Shown: positions 11,249 to 23,212 of the stretch, piece after piece
Layout of the letters: every line of letters begins with the position of its first letter
How positions within the stretch are numbered: position 1 is the first letter of the stretch
Assembly: GCA_013397075.1 (NCBI GenBank)
Contig: VWZS01003937.1
Span: 1,344,522 to 1,408,521, forward strand
Length of the DNA stretch: 64,000 bases
From: Rhabdornis inornatus
Lineage: Eukaryota; Chordata; Aves; Passeriformes; Rhabdornithidae
Direction: 5' to 3'
Made by a program: the position numbers and the translations under genes
Notes under the pieces: generated by a model
The model's input: only the letters and a program-made list of their open reading frames with translations
Databases searched by the model: none
What the model was told of the DNA's origin: nothing

Positions 11249-14200
11249 TATCATGTATATTTTTCCTCTGGGTTCTTATGTCTTCCTCATTTTACTCTCA
11301 GTTCACCATTTGCCATCATTAAAATTTTATCCTGATATTTACAAATAAGAGTTGCTGCATGCCTTGAAGCTTCAAATCCAAAAAATAACTCAGTCATTGG
11401 AGGAGGTAAAGGGATATATTTTTGGGTTTTTTGGGGATCTTTTTTTAAATTTTTCTAGCTGAAAAGTAGCCTAAGATCCTCTTGTATATGTCACAAGTTT
11501 CTATTTTTAAACACCATGCTCATAGGCCTGAGAATCAGAGGAATACAAGCACTGAGACACTGTTTTTCCACCCTAACAACATGAAGAATAAGCTGTTTGA
11601 ATACATTTGGGGAAAAAAATAATAGTTCTTGGACAGGAATTTAATGTGGCAAGTTTAAATTCTCTGCAAATCAGGATTGCAGAATTGCCCACCTTTGAAA
11701 CAATAGTTCAAAAGTAAATGCGTCCTTCAATGAAACACTGAAAGTGATGCTGCTTGGAGAGAGACTGAACACATGGAAATTAAAGACATACTGCAAGATT
11801 TGATCAGTCCTGTCCAGCATTTATGAGTGTTCTTAAAATATGAGATCTGAGCAGACATCATCTATCTGAATAAGTTTGTTTAAAGGTTGATTATTAAATA
11901 TTATTTATGCACTGTTAAACCTCAGAGGAAGAAATATTAAACGAGTCTGGGATTCACAGAGTACACAAAACAGGCACCAAAATTGTACGGTTTGATATAT
12001 AACTTCCTATCATGGATAAATCCATGAACATCTTCTAAATACGTAGAAGACTTACTACATTTTCATACGGTTTACTTACTATGTAGACTTCCCGATTTGG
12101 CAAACAAAGCCTGACTATGGGGAAAACTTACTTCATTACTTTAAACCCTTTTGGGTTTAAAATAATCTTTGGAGGATGCATGAATATTTCCTCACTACCT
12201 TCCCTGTCATCTGATGGGGTGGAATAGTCCTTGAACTGTTAAACTGCCTAAAATAGAGAATTTGTGTCTCATGTACTGTTTAGAGGATGGAATCTTTGTA
12301 TTTCTCTTGGCAGTTCCCAGAGCAAGGTACAATCCTGCATATTATCTCTCTCCAGAATTTTGCTGATGGATTCAGAGTCAACATAGATACAGTGCAAGAC
12401 CCTCCCAACCCCTGTGGGAGAACTCAGCAGGTTCTCCTCCCAGGGCATAGTGAAGTCAGACATTTATTTTGGCACCCAGAAAATTCTTTCTGAAATCTGC
12501 AAGAAACTTGGTAAGTTCCCATAGTCTGGGAAACTGATGAAATAGTGTAATTTTTTTTTTCTTGCCACCAGGCAGTAATGCTCTATGTCAGAAGTAGAAA
12601 TGGAAAATTTGGGCACAGGGAAATCCTGGTTTTGGGAAGTAAGGGAAATCCAGTTGCCTTCCCTCACATAATTTCTGTCATTCTTGTTCATGTAAATGAG
12701 CAGTTAAGCTTCATCAGCAACAGTGAAATCGATTTCCCTTGTTTTAGATGAACGTCTGAAAGTGAAAGAAGCTCAATTCAGAAACCAGAGAAAGCTCAGA
12801 TTTTTCCTGTTCAATGCCAGTGATGTGCGTCTCCAGTACCTATCAAGAGCATGGCTGAAAGTATATCAGGGACAGAGTGCTATTCTCCAGGAGGCTAAAT
12901 AGCAGTTGCTGTCATTTATTTTATCACATGAGCAATCAGGAGTGGCTTTTAGCCTAGGAATTATCATAGATAGCTAAAATATTTCTTAAACAAAAAGATC
13001 ATTTCCCTCCTAGCAGTCTCTTCATACATATCACTTCCAATCTTGGGCTAATAAATCCTTTCCTTGAAATAGAAATACTTATATAAACAATCATTCTTTT
13101 CCTTCTTTCTGACCCTTACTACATTCCTTTAAACTTTCTTTGAAAATGGGGTTTAGTTTTAAGGTGAATATTTGTTATGAGGAATTTGTAAATAGTTCTG
13201 GCAAGGATGAAGGAACAGGTGTATCTTGGAAGGAATCTAGCCATACAGGATAACATTCAGTAGTTTAACTGAAATACTGATTTATCACTACAGTACTCCA
13301 CTTCCACAGTTACTTCTTTCTGGACAATTATTATATGACAATACCTCTAACTCTAAATGGCTGCTCTCAGCCATACAAACACTTAGTGTAATGTCAATCC
13401 AATTCTTCTTTTATACCCCTTAAATTTAGCTTCATCCCAAACTCTCAGTCATGATTTGATGTTGTAACTCACCAAGGTCTCCAGGACAGGGAGACCATTT
13501 TACATAATTTTTTAAGCTTTTACTAGGTTCTCTGTAGGCTGACCAGTGTCAGAGATTGACAAACAAGTATGTGTACTGATAAAATGGGTACTTTCGTGCT
13601 AACAGACTTAGTATCTCAACATCCTGGTGAAATAAACATTAATTTGAATGTTCAAACCCCTGGGTCTGTTACTGTATTTATTATTTAACATTTGTGTGTT
13701 AGAATCACAGATGGACAAGCAACAAGCAACAGCTATTGGGGAAAAACATTATTACTCTTGTACAAATACATCCCTAAGATAAGTTGCAATGTTCTCCTGC
13801 CAAAATGGAACAGATAATGATTTTCTTGCAGTCTGAGAAGTCCCAGATCGCAGATGGCCAGCTGAATAGTGGTTCAAGTAATGCTAAGCAATGAACAGCT
13901 GCTAACAATGAGGAAATTGTGCTTATAAGGCCTGATTCAATGCCCATTGAAGTCAATGGAAATCATATAAACAGCAGTGAGGGCCCTACTGGCACTATTC
14001 TTTGGCAAGAAGCCAAAAATCAGATAACAAAATATTGTTAAATTCCCCCTATCAGAATACTCACTGCTTTCACAGGGAAACAAACTTTGTTCTCCAGGCA
14101 AGCGTAGAAGCATCCTAGTGCTGCAGCTGCATTTAAAATGCTGACTGAGGTATGTTAAAATAAAAGTATTGCATATCTTACAGAGAATTAGGTTTTCATT

Positions 14201-14606
14201 TAGAATGACTACAGACATTAAGGAATATAGTTGATTTTCTCCCAGATCACAGGCACATTGTAGAAAAAAAAATATCTATAATATCTATATGTATCTAAAA
14301 TAATACCAATACCTTATTTTGAAATACCACTACCTGTAATCCTTCCTTTCATTACATGTTTATTAGGAAATTACTCTCCTCTTGGTTAGAGCACCACCAT
14401 TGCTATTCGTATTAACACATTAACATCTATGAAGAAGGTATAAGAGATCAAGTGTCTCTCTCAAATGCTTTGTAGTCATTGCTTTAGCTGGATGAAGGTG
14501 TCTTCCAACCAACAAGGAAGAGTCAGAGAGCTAGAGACAGCTCGGTTTTTGGAACACCATACAAAATAAATCTCATGTGTGTTTTCTTAAACCAACAAGT
14601 ATGAAA
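11249..14606. other. No gene seen; one unresolved open segment
   Basis: AT-rich sequence with a G/T-rich patch at 11415-11455. Between 12269 and 12691 the minus strand is open for two consecutive in-frame segments separated by one stop. The plus strand is also open over 12287-12493. I recognise no protein in either, and simultaneous openness on both strands points to composition or an old unidentified repeat, not an exon. A GGTAAGT string near 12510 is a possible but unsupported plus-strand donor. Confidence 0.45.
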
Positions 14607-14808
14607 TGTTTGAGAGGTGGGGCTGTGCAAACCTCATGAATTCAACAAGGCCAAGTACAAGATCCTGCATCTGGGTTGGGGTATTCCTAAGCACAGGTAC
14701 AGGATAGAAGGAGAAGGATAAGAGACTGGCCCTGGTATCTGTGGACAAAAAGCTCAATATGACCTGGCCATGTGTGCTTGCAGCCCAGAAAGCCAGCTGT
14801 TTCCTACG
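14607..14808 (+). mobile_element. CR1 LINE fragment, internal, plus strand
   Basis: The sequence follows the avian CR1 consensus for the segment that encodes the C-terminal part of reverse transcriptase. Recognisable landmarks are TTTGAGAGGTGGGGC (about 14608-14622), CAAACCTCATGAATTCAACAAGGCCAAGTACAAG (14628-14661), the ATCCTGCATCTGGGTTGGGG stretch (14662-14681), AGCTCAATATGACCTGG and TGCAGCCCAGAAAGCCAGCTGT (14779-14800). Both ends break off inside the element, so this is a truncated internal fragment without the 3' tail. Many substitutions and small indels make it non-coding. Boundaries are uncertain by about 20 bp. Confidence 0.85.
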
Positions 14809-17500
14809 GCCTCTGATGAGGAGGCCAATAATTGCTGGCCAATTATTTCAAGGAATGCCACATTAAAAATGGGAACTCATTCACTGAATTATCTTATAGG
14901 GCACCATTCATCAATTTTGCATAGGCTGCTTTGTTTTTAGAGCTAATTCCTAACTCACATCACAGATACACATCTCTGCTTTGATTAATTAAGATCGCAG
15001 AGAGAACCTTCAGTAATACAGGGTAATGGAGCAGGTTTATGAAAGAGGCTATTTCTTCAGCTTGCTCAAATGCTCTGCTCTTCTGGGTGTCTGTTCAGTC
15101 TCACGAACAGAACAGGTACTTCTGTGTGCTTCACGGATTTTCCTTTCTGCTGCAGAGTGTGTTTATGCTCCATAAATGAATGAATGCACGGGTGAATCCC
15201 CCCCTGAAGTCAGGTAATATGAAGCAAGGAATCACTTCTGCTATTTGCATAGGCTGGAGGCAGGCATAGTGCAAATAACTCGTTGCAGCTGTATCAACAT
15301 TCTCCAATCTCTACTTGCATTGTCCAAATCATCCTGTTCAGAAAGAGCCAGAAGATGTGGCTAATCACCACATTAGATTTACTAATTATGTTGTTACAAA
15401 AAATGCAAAAGATTGGACTGGGAGCACCAAGGGACTAGAGGAAGCCTCAGCAATGATGAGTAATGGAGCTCAGACTGCCCAAGGGAAATATATTAACCAG
15501 CCTAAGATGGGTGCTAACACCAAGGGAGCCCTGATGGCATTTCTGACTGTCCCTGTCACTCACAGCATGCACCTGCCACTCCTGCCACCTGGGACTGACA
15601 ATTTTGGTTCAGAGCCAACTTGAAAGGACACTTCTGTTAGAGAGCTCCTCCCCAGGGATAACATTGTGTTCCTGCTGAGTGAAAGGTCTTCTGGCTGGTC
15701 TAGCACTGCCGGGCAAGATCCCTGCCCAGCACGGAACTGGCCTGAAGCCCTGTTGCTACCACTACTGTGCCATTATATCCTGTAGAGAGAGCAGGAGCTT
15801 TCCCAACGTGGAATAGTCTTCCACAGTTGCTGATTTAGGCTGCCCTGGGCACAAAAAGACAAGAGAATAAGACAGAAGCATTCCTGCTATGGCTACCACC
15901 TGCCACGGAGGAAAACACACCTTCTGTCATTTTGGTTGAGAGCTGGGAAGCTCCAGGAAACTCCATTTTGATTTTTCAGTCTGCCATGATCTGTCAGCAG
16001 CCTGCCATGATACCATGAGGTAATCACATCTGCCCCAGAGGCTGACATGTAGCCTCTGCCTCCTGCCTCCTAGCATCCTAAATGGAAGTGTTTGCCAGAA
16101 ACAAGATAAAAAGAAAAAAATCAGAAACCAGTTATGGATGATGTGAATGAATACACAGGATGCAGGAGGATGACGCCCCACACATTGGCCTCACCAAATG
16201 TCCAGACAAGTGTTCTTATGTGGGCAGAACAGTTCAGGTTTTCCACACTAGCACACACTCTTACACACCCAATACCACACAAAAACAAACTAAAGGATTT
16301 TCCTCCCACCTAAACGAGTTTGCTGAGACGGGCTTAACCTCTTTTTGAGAGCACCAGACCAGAGGATGTGGACCCTCAATTATACTTTTAGGATATGTTT
16401 GTGTATCCTGTACTCTGCCCATGTTCCTGAGAGAGTTAATCCCCTCCCTGAGGGCCTTGGACCTAAAGCACCAAGAGATTAGTGTCCAACAGGAAGCTAG
16501 TGGCACACCTAGGGACTAAATTTGGGTCTCCCAAATTATATATGTACTTAGAGGCCACTGGACCAGCTTCGCTTGCTAATAACTAGAAGTTTAATGGCAT
16601 TACTGAAATTACAACCAAATTTTACTCAGTTAGACTGATCAGTATCTAATTTTGAAAGTAGTTACATGTACTGACAGGATGATTACAGCTTTATTCACCC
16701 ATTTTAGACTCAAATTTAAAATAAAATACACTGAGATTGTATCACATGATAAATTGTAGTCAGCTTTTAAGTCTATTTCTTTCAGATTTAATTCTAACAT
16801 TGTGAAGCTGACAGCATCACACAGCTTGAAAGAGGAGTATTATACACTCCTACAACAGAAGCTTGACAAAGGGACAGATCACACTTGCTTTGAGGCCTGG
16901 ACGGTCCCAAGCTACTGGCTCCAAATCACAGTCTGGCTACTTGTATTCTTAGCTAGGAGAGACTGGCATAACAAAAATTTTGCATGTGGCTTAGAAAAGT
17001 CTTTGGACTTAGTACCAGTGAATTTTCCAGTTATGCTGTGCACCTCAGCCCATGACAGCAGAAGTGCCCAGTTCTAACACACAAAGAGAACCAGGCAATC
17101 AGGTAGGTAAATGGTTCCAAATTGTCCTAGCTAGTTTCTAAAATGATCTTTCTACTAAACACAACCTACAGAAAAATAAATGCATTTTATATAGTAATTC
17201 TATATAGGTCATGAGAATGACCTGCTTAACCCATATATGTTTCCATTCATATATAAAGCAATTCTCACACATTTGCAGCAGCAACACACTGTTACCACAC
17301 CTTGCATTTAAAAATAAACCTGTGCACGTGCGTATCATACAAGTGCCCTTGACACAAGTTCTCATAGCACAGCTGTACGCATCCCACGTGTGCAGTTTTC
17401 ATCTGTGCTCTGAAGCTGCAACCAGTTTACTTTCCCTTTGCTTTTCCAGTAAAGTTTCGTGTTTGCTTTTCTAAGCCTGCTTGTATTTGGGCTTGTTTCA
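14809..17500. other. No gene seen
   Basis: No repeat family is recognised. Open frames such as plus 15315-15623 (102 codons) and plus 16802-17077 (91 codons) have no identifiable domain. A perfect octamer motif (ATTTGCAT, 15243-15250) is present, but an 8-mer match alone in AT-rich DNA is weak. No CpG enrichment is seen until about 17505. Confidence 0.5.
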
Positions 17501-17504
17501 ATGC

Positions 17505-17650
17505 TGGCCTTCACGGAGCCGGGAGAGAAGAGGCGACTCTTAGAGAGTTTGTGCCCTCTGGTGTTCAGCGCTGGATACTGGAGCCCCGAAAGGCCGCGGC
17601 TACCGCAGCATCCTCCCCTCCCCGAGCCTCGGCTGCCTCCAAACGCACCA
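17505..17650. promoter_or_regulatory. Small CpG-rich cluster, possible minor promoter or exon
   Basis: About eleven CpGs fall within roughly 145 bp of GC-rich sequence, in otherwise CpG-poor surroundings. A plus-strand open frame (17459-17848, 129 codons) begins with a hydrophobic stretch resembling a signal sequence (residues 1-18) and then a proline-rich part over the CpG cluster. The minus strand is also open (17362-17658). I recognise neither product. The block is shorter than a standard CpG island. It could be a weak or alternative promoter, an untranslated exon or an old GC-rich repeat. Confidence 0.3.
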
Positions 17651-20600
17651 CATTTCAACTGGATAAAGCACCTGCCCTCCTCTCCTTCACTGTGCTATTC
17701 TCAGCAACATACTGGACAGAGATCACAGTCTCCTTTTAAGATCATTTGCACAGTTTACAAGCAAGATTTAGCTTTGGGGATGATTTTGGCAAGATCTAGA
17801 TCAACTCAGCGGTTTCCAAAACCGATGAAAACTCTGGGTGGGGCATGACTTTCTGTTTCCATTAGTTTAAATCAGCAAAAGAGTACAATGGGTAACTTCA
17901 GAAAAATCATTGATTTTTCTGAATAAATTCTCTGAGTCCCAAAGCTGAGGGTATACCCTTTAACCTTTACTAAAATACAGAAGCTCCAGTCAGCATGGTT
18001 GTCAGATGGCTGGTTCACATTTCCTGTTACCATGGCTGTACTACTAAATTCTTAAAAATCCCAACTAAAATCAAATTTGTGGGAATAACATTAACACTCA
18101 GGTATGCCCACAAGCACTAAATCTTTGCTGGAGATGACTCAATTACAAATTTCATCAGGCAAATCCTGACTAGAAAGCCGAGCTTACTCTCCTGAAATCC
18201 GCCCAGTTTCTAGAGCTCATTCTAAAGATGGTCAGATGTAGTGTTGTTCACTTGGGTGAGATTTAAGACAGTTTGCAAGGATTTTAGTGATCACAGTCTT
18301 CAATCAGCACCACTCCACTGTCTAGGCTATACACCTGCTGCACTGCCATTGCTCAGGAGCTCTCATATTGGAATAAGATTCTCACCTCAGCTCCTATGTC
18401 TGATAGGGATACCAGAGAAGACTACCCCCTATAATCTGGAGCATCCACACCCGAATAACAGTAAGAGAGTTTTTGGAGGAGTCTAGTGGCATCTGTGTCT
18501 ATGACCTCTCAAACAGGTTCTTCCACCCTGCTCATACCCATGAACCTGCTACAACAGCTCCTTTCTGCTTTGCACTGGCTGCAGGCAAGTGATAAAACCA
18601 GTTTAAATTCATATTCTGACTTAAAAAAGCAAGGTCCTTTTATTTATCCTTTTAGAGGAACCATTTTCCTCCAATTCTCAAAACCTTCCCAGTGTTCTGA
18701 TGGAGCCATTTAGTCTGAGGGTGTTAAAGGAAAATACAGTGATGAAGATCTCATTTACAAAGGTGCCTGAATATCAGCAAATGGATCTTGCAAGATGACA
18801 TTCAAAAGAGAAAGTTACCAGTTTTCACTGCTATAAGAAACCCTAAAAAAAAGAAAGAAGAAAGCTCATAGAAATGCCAAAAAACAGAAATAAAAATTTA
18901 AAATGTAAAAGGGCAAGAGTTAACAAAGGATCTGGATTCAATTAACTGTTTCAGTGGAAAGTTAGGAGCCTAAACACTGAATCTGAGCCTAATAGCCCTT
19001 TGCTACAATTAAGTTCACTTGAATGTTGAGCACTGTGTCATTAAATGAGAGCATTCAGACAGCGCACTGCAGTAATAAGTCAAAGTGTTTACATTTCAAC
19101 AAAGCCTTCTCTTGTGTGTTCTTCTAACCATAATGGCAAATTTAGACGTTTTATAAACACAGCAGATTTGTTTTTAATTAAGGAATTTCACAGCAGTGAA
19201 CTCTGATCACTTAATATTTCAAATCTGAAAGCATCACTATTACAGCATGTTAAGAGGTTATTCTCTGTATACTTCATACTCAGTAAAAGTAACATTTCCC
19301 CCAAAAAAAATGTCACAGTGCCAGCAGACATTGCACAAAGACAGTGGCAACGTTGTCCCTCCCTGCGGCTCTGCAAGAAAGCTCTACCTGTGACTCAGGA
19401 GAATATGCGCAGACACACTGCTTTCAGGAATGATCATGATCAGCTTCTGCATCACTGAGAAATTCTGTACCTTTTAAGCAAAGCATAGCTGAAATCAATA
19501 CTTAACTGCCAAGGAAAGTGGAGGGATTTTGCTTTAGTGCTGTGGGATTCATTTTCATGACTGTCAATCATATGATAATTTTCACAATTCCAGCACTGCA
19601 GTATAACAAGTGCAATAATCTGTGGCCCAGACCTCTTGCGAAGCAGGAGTGAGTTAAGCTGAAAGGACACAAGAAAGGAGGAAAGAAGTGTATGTTTCAC
19701 CTGATTTGACCAGTTTGCAATTTACACTTGAAAGGAAAACTGGGGAAAGCTCGATCTGGTAGAAACAGTTGGCAGCAGGGCCTGTTTGCAGCTAAGAAGC
19801 CAAAAGAAGGATTGTATGGCAACAAGGCTTCTGGTTCCTGCATGAATTTCAAATCATAGCATTATGTTTAACCTCAAAACATCCGAAAGGAAACGATGAA
19901 CAAGCATCAGTCACCAATTAGTCATTATTTCTTGGACAGTCCACGGAAAACAAAGATGCTAGGTCAGATCAGAGTTTTGTAGCTTCTGTCAAAGCCATGG
20001 GGCTTTTCTCAGTAGCCCCTGGCTTTTCTATCCAGCTGGACATACCCAGGATGGCACACGAAGGGTAGGAAGTCTTACCTGGACTGAACTCTCAAGTATC
20101 TCACATTAACTGGGGCACATGCCCTCTCCAGCAAGAAGGCTGCTTCCAGTGCCTACCTCACTATTAAGCCAAAAGGCTGTCATCAATCTCAGCATTCCCT
20201 TTGCTAGTCTCAAACATTTTCTTCCTGAGTCCTGCATTGTTGCAACCAGGCTTGTTCACACAACACTGTGAAGTGTTTCCAGGTATTCTAAAACCAAATC
20301 AGCAACAGGACATGAAAGGGAACTTCCCTGCACCAGTTGCTCCACTGTTAACAGCAAATATGAAACAGGACAACCCCATGCAGTCTGTGAGCAACCCACA
20401 GGCTGAAATTACAGAAACAGTGCACTATCTCTGTAACAGCTTCTCTCATTCTCCCTCAATTTCTGCTTGCTTAAAGGCTTTAATGATACTATTGGCAAAA
20501 CCCCTCGATTTAAGCTTAAACTCATCTTCTAATAACACAGATGGTTTATCTGACCTTTAGCATCTAATCTGGATTTCTGTGCCTTAGCATGTGTCCTCTA

Positions 20601-22115
20601 TGGAGTCCTAGCACTGTGTGGAGCAGCAGCACAATGCTTACTGGTGGTCAGAACTCTTTGCTTTGCCTTCTGTGACTCAGGGGTAATTTAATCCTTTCTC
20701 CTGTGAACCTTCCCCAGGTCTGAACACTGCCTGACACTGATGATGAGGACTGCAGGAAGCTTGGAAAACAGGATACTGCAGGAGCACACTGGCAGCAAAT
20801 ATTTGTGTCACTGTTCAAAATAAGCATGTAATGCTGCTTATTGTATTACAGAATTTAATAAGATATAATAAGCTGTAATAAGATATTTCAGATATAATAT
20901 AAAGTAAATGCATTATAAATGCTGGAGAGTAACTAGAATTGATTAAACTGGATAATGCTGTTAAATGATATTTACTGCTAAAAGCAAAGGTTTTTGTTAA
21001 CCTGGCACGCAAAACTGACAGTGTATTCAGAATAGTTTTGTTTGCAGACAAAATCATATATTACCATCTTTTTTCGTCAGTTAAAATGGTGAAAATACAC
21101 AATACATTTTTTCCAAAATAATAAAAATTGCTAGCAACTGGAAGTATACAATTGTCTAATATGTAAACCACCTACATGACTTGCTGTTGCGTTACCTGAC
21201 TGCCAAAGCTCATGAGATTTTCCATGTCCATTGTCATTCTGGTGGTTTTGGACAGAAGTTGTTTCTGTAACACTTCAAACTAAATCTGTTCCAGGAAGAG
21301 TCTGGAAGAAGCAGTATACCATCAGTTTTCTAATACCAGTTAGATATTTTCTTATATCAGTTTTCTAATCACATATTTATTAACAAAAAAAAGATAATGT
21401 AAACCACCAAGACAATCTGTTATTAGCTGCACTGGAACACAGCAAACCTGTAGCATGGGCTGTGAACCAAGATATAAAGTTGCCCGAGCTCTTTCTACTC
21501 TTATGTATGAGATATAGAAAGTGCTTCCATAGAACTCAAGTGGCAAAATGTTACAACCAAAGAGCTTGCAAGCTAGCTGCTCTTACTCTGGCAGAACAAC
21601 ATGGAATAAATAATATCCGTAGAGGGTCCACACTACAAAGGCAAAACCAGATAAACTGCATTAGTCCAGGGGGTACATTATATTTGGTAATATAAAGCAG
21701 TTGCAAGTAGAGGATAAGATCTTTTCCTCATATCTAAATGCAAAAATTGTCCCATGAACTAGGGAAGATTAATTTTTGGTCAATTTGGTTTTTTTTCATC
21801 CTTTAAGCCTCTCTCAGTCCCACAACAACATCAAACCCCCCCATATCTTGTGTATAAGAGATACCATGTATTGCAGTTATGCTGGACTTAGGTATTTGGT
21901 TACTGACTTATCTGAACATGGGAGGACTGACCACCTGCAGGCTCTCAAGTACAATATCACATGGCTGAATTTTGTCCAATGGTTTGTTATTTTTTTTCTT
22001 TGGGAACTAATTTGGGTCTTTATCTTCCATCTGCATTGCAATGGAAAGAAAAGAAACTATCCTATTTTAAACTTCTATCCCTTTTCAAACTTTAGCTAAA
22101 TTTAGCCTGAGAGTT
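17651..22115. other. No gene seen
   Basis: AT-rich sequence with an A/T-rich patch at 20840-20920 containing repeated TAATAAGATAT-like strings. A 14-bp direct repeat ATCAGTTTTCTAAT lies at 21321-21334 and 21356-21369. The longest open frame (plus 20201-20560, 119 codons) has no recognisable domain. No interspersed repeat is identified. Confidence 0.5.
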
Positions 22116-22117
22116 CA

Positions 22118-22166
22118 AAAGTCAGAGAGAGAAGAGGGAAAGGGAAAGGGCAGAGGGAGGAGACCC
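22118..22166. repeat. Purine-rich low-complexity tract
   Basis: The plus strand is almost pure A/G over about 45 bases, dominated by AGAG, GGGAAA and GGAGG units. It carries the sub-repeat GGGAAAGGGAAAGGG. Homopurine tracts can adopt triplex structures and often bind GAGA/MAZ-type factors. Nothing in the sequence shows which applies here. Confidence 0.6.
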
Positions 22167-22270
22167 AGACGCACTGCAGTGCAGCTTCCTTAAGAAACTA
22201 AGCTTTAGTGTGACTGGATTCTTCTGTGCCTGGTATGCATCACTGCTGCACTGGGCTAGTGCACACTCCT

Positions 22271-22286
22271 CTCCCTCAGGTAAGTC
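22271..22286 (+). other. Perfect consensus 5' splice-site match
   Basis: CTCCCTCAG|GTAAGTC (GT at 22280-22281) matches the vertebrate U1 donor consensus CAG|GTAAGT at all nine positions. It lies about 110 bp downstream of the purine-rich tract. No protein-coding exon is recognisable before it. It could be the donor of an untranslated or lncRNA exon. About one such 9-mer in this window is expected by chance when both strands are considered. Confidence 0.25.
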
Positions 22287-22414
22287 TCTCCAGGTGACTT
22301 CTAAGGGGCTCCATAATTTCTCAGCAGCCAAGTGCGTGCATCCGCACACTGGACTTTCACAGCAGGACACAGCTGCTAATGATGACAGCCAGCAGTCAGT
22401 CCAACCTCAGTTCA

Positions 22415-22454
22415 AACTGAAGAACAGTTCAGTTCTTCAGTGGAACTGAAGAAC
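22415..22454. repeat. Alternating inverted and direct 10-mers (alternative hairpins)
   Basis: ACTGAAGAAC at 22416-22425, its exact reverse complement GTTCTTCAGT at 22432-22441, and ACTGAAGAAC again at 22445-22454. The middle copy can pair with either flank (6-nt or 3-nt loop), giving two mutually exclusive 10-bp hairpins in single-stranded DNA or RNA. All three copies are identical. This could be a replication-slippage or template-switch product or a structured RNA element. Nothing else supports a gene here. Confidence 0.75.
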
Positions 22455-22459
22455 AAAGA

Positions 22460-23158
22460 GCTTATGCTGAGCATCTTGGCAAGTTTCACTTCCTGGTGCT
22501 GTGCCCACAGGAAGGCAGGGAGGAGAGCACACAGACAGCACGCAGAAACACAACAGTGGAAGCAAAGAATGAGAACCATTGTCTCGTCAACTGATTGTAG
22601 AGTTTGTGATGCACAGGCTAGGCTGTGAACTAAGTTTAGCAAAGAGCATCACTGAAAGAGATGCAATTTAGCTTATCAACAGGTAATAAGAAGCAAAGAT
22701 ACAGTAACAGGATCATTATGCTAGCAAACAAGACAAAAAAAGTCATGAATAAAGGAAAATGCAAAGAAAAACAAGGGTTTTGTATAAGCTTTCCTCACGT
22801 GTTTTAGTTTTGTTTCTCAGTCTGTGCCTCCAGATACAAAAATAAAATAAAAATTGAATTATCAGGTCAACTGTACAGTTTGGTTTGTGCCTGAGAGTGC
22901 AGATTGATTATGCATGCATTGGCAATGTTCCAGAGTCGTTTCTCAATCACAACAATAAAACAGGTGTTACATTTCATAGATCTCTCCCCTTCTTACTCCC
23001 ACTCACTTGATTCCTTTCTATTCTCAACTCCCCCCTTTCAAGGGGTAGAGAGATCTAAGACTCATCCTCTCCTTTGCAGCACTGGGGAAAAAAAAAAAAA
23101 AGATTCGGTGAATCTCATAATGAGGGTTCATGATGAAAGGTGTTAAGAGAAAGCTTTG
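22460..23158. other. No gene seen
   Basis: No repeat family or exon recognised. The stretch includes an A run of about 14 at 23088-23101. Open frames on both strands (plus 22440-22628, minus 22412-22642) are short and featureless. Confidence 0.5.
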
Positions 23159-23180
23159 CTTTGTACCTCCTGGTACAAAG
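23159..23180. repeat. Perfect 9-bp stem, 4-nt loop hairpin
   Basis: CTTTGTACC (23159-23167), loop TCCT, GGTACAAAG (23172-23180). The stem is perfect. It is immediately followed by G/C-rich partial repeats (GAGGGCTTCAAGGCC and GGAGGGCCTCC, 23181-23212) that add further local symmetry. It is too short for a microRNA precursor. Confidence 0.7.
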
Positions 23181-23212
23181 GAGGGCTTCAAGGCCTAAGG
23201 AGGGCCTCCAAG

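Noticed and set aside
11101..11322. Phe-rich open frame across the N at 11165
   Set aside because: It is the translation of poly-T runs in the false duplication around the assembly gap.
12269..12691. Two consecutive minus-strand frames with a single stop between them, possible pseudogene
   Set aside because: Plus strand is open over the same place, no protein family recognised and no exon signals. Left as unresolved sequence, not called.
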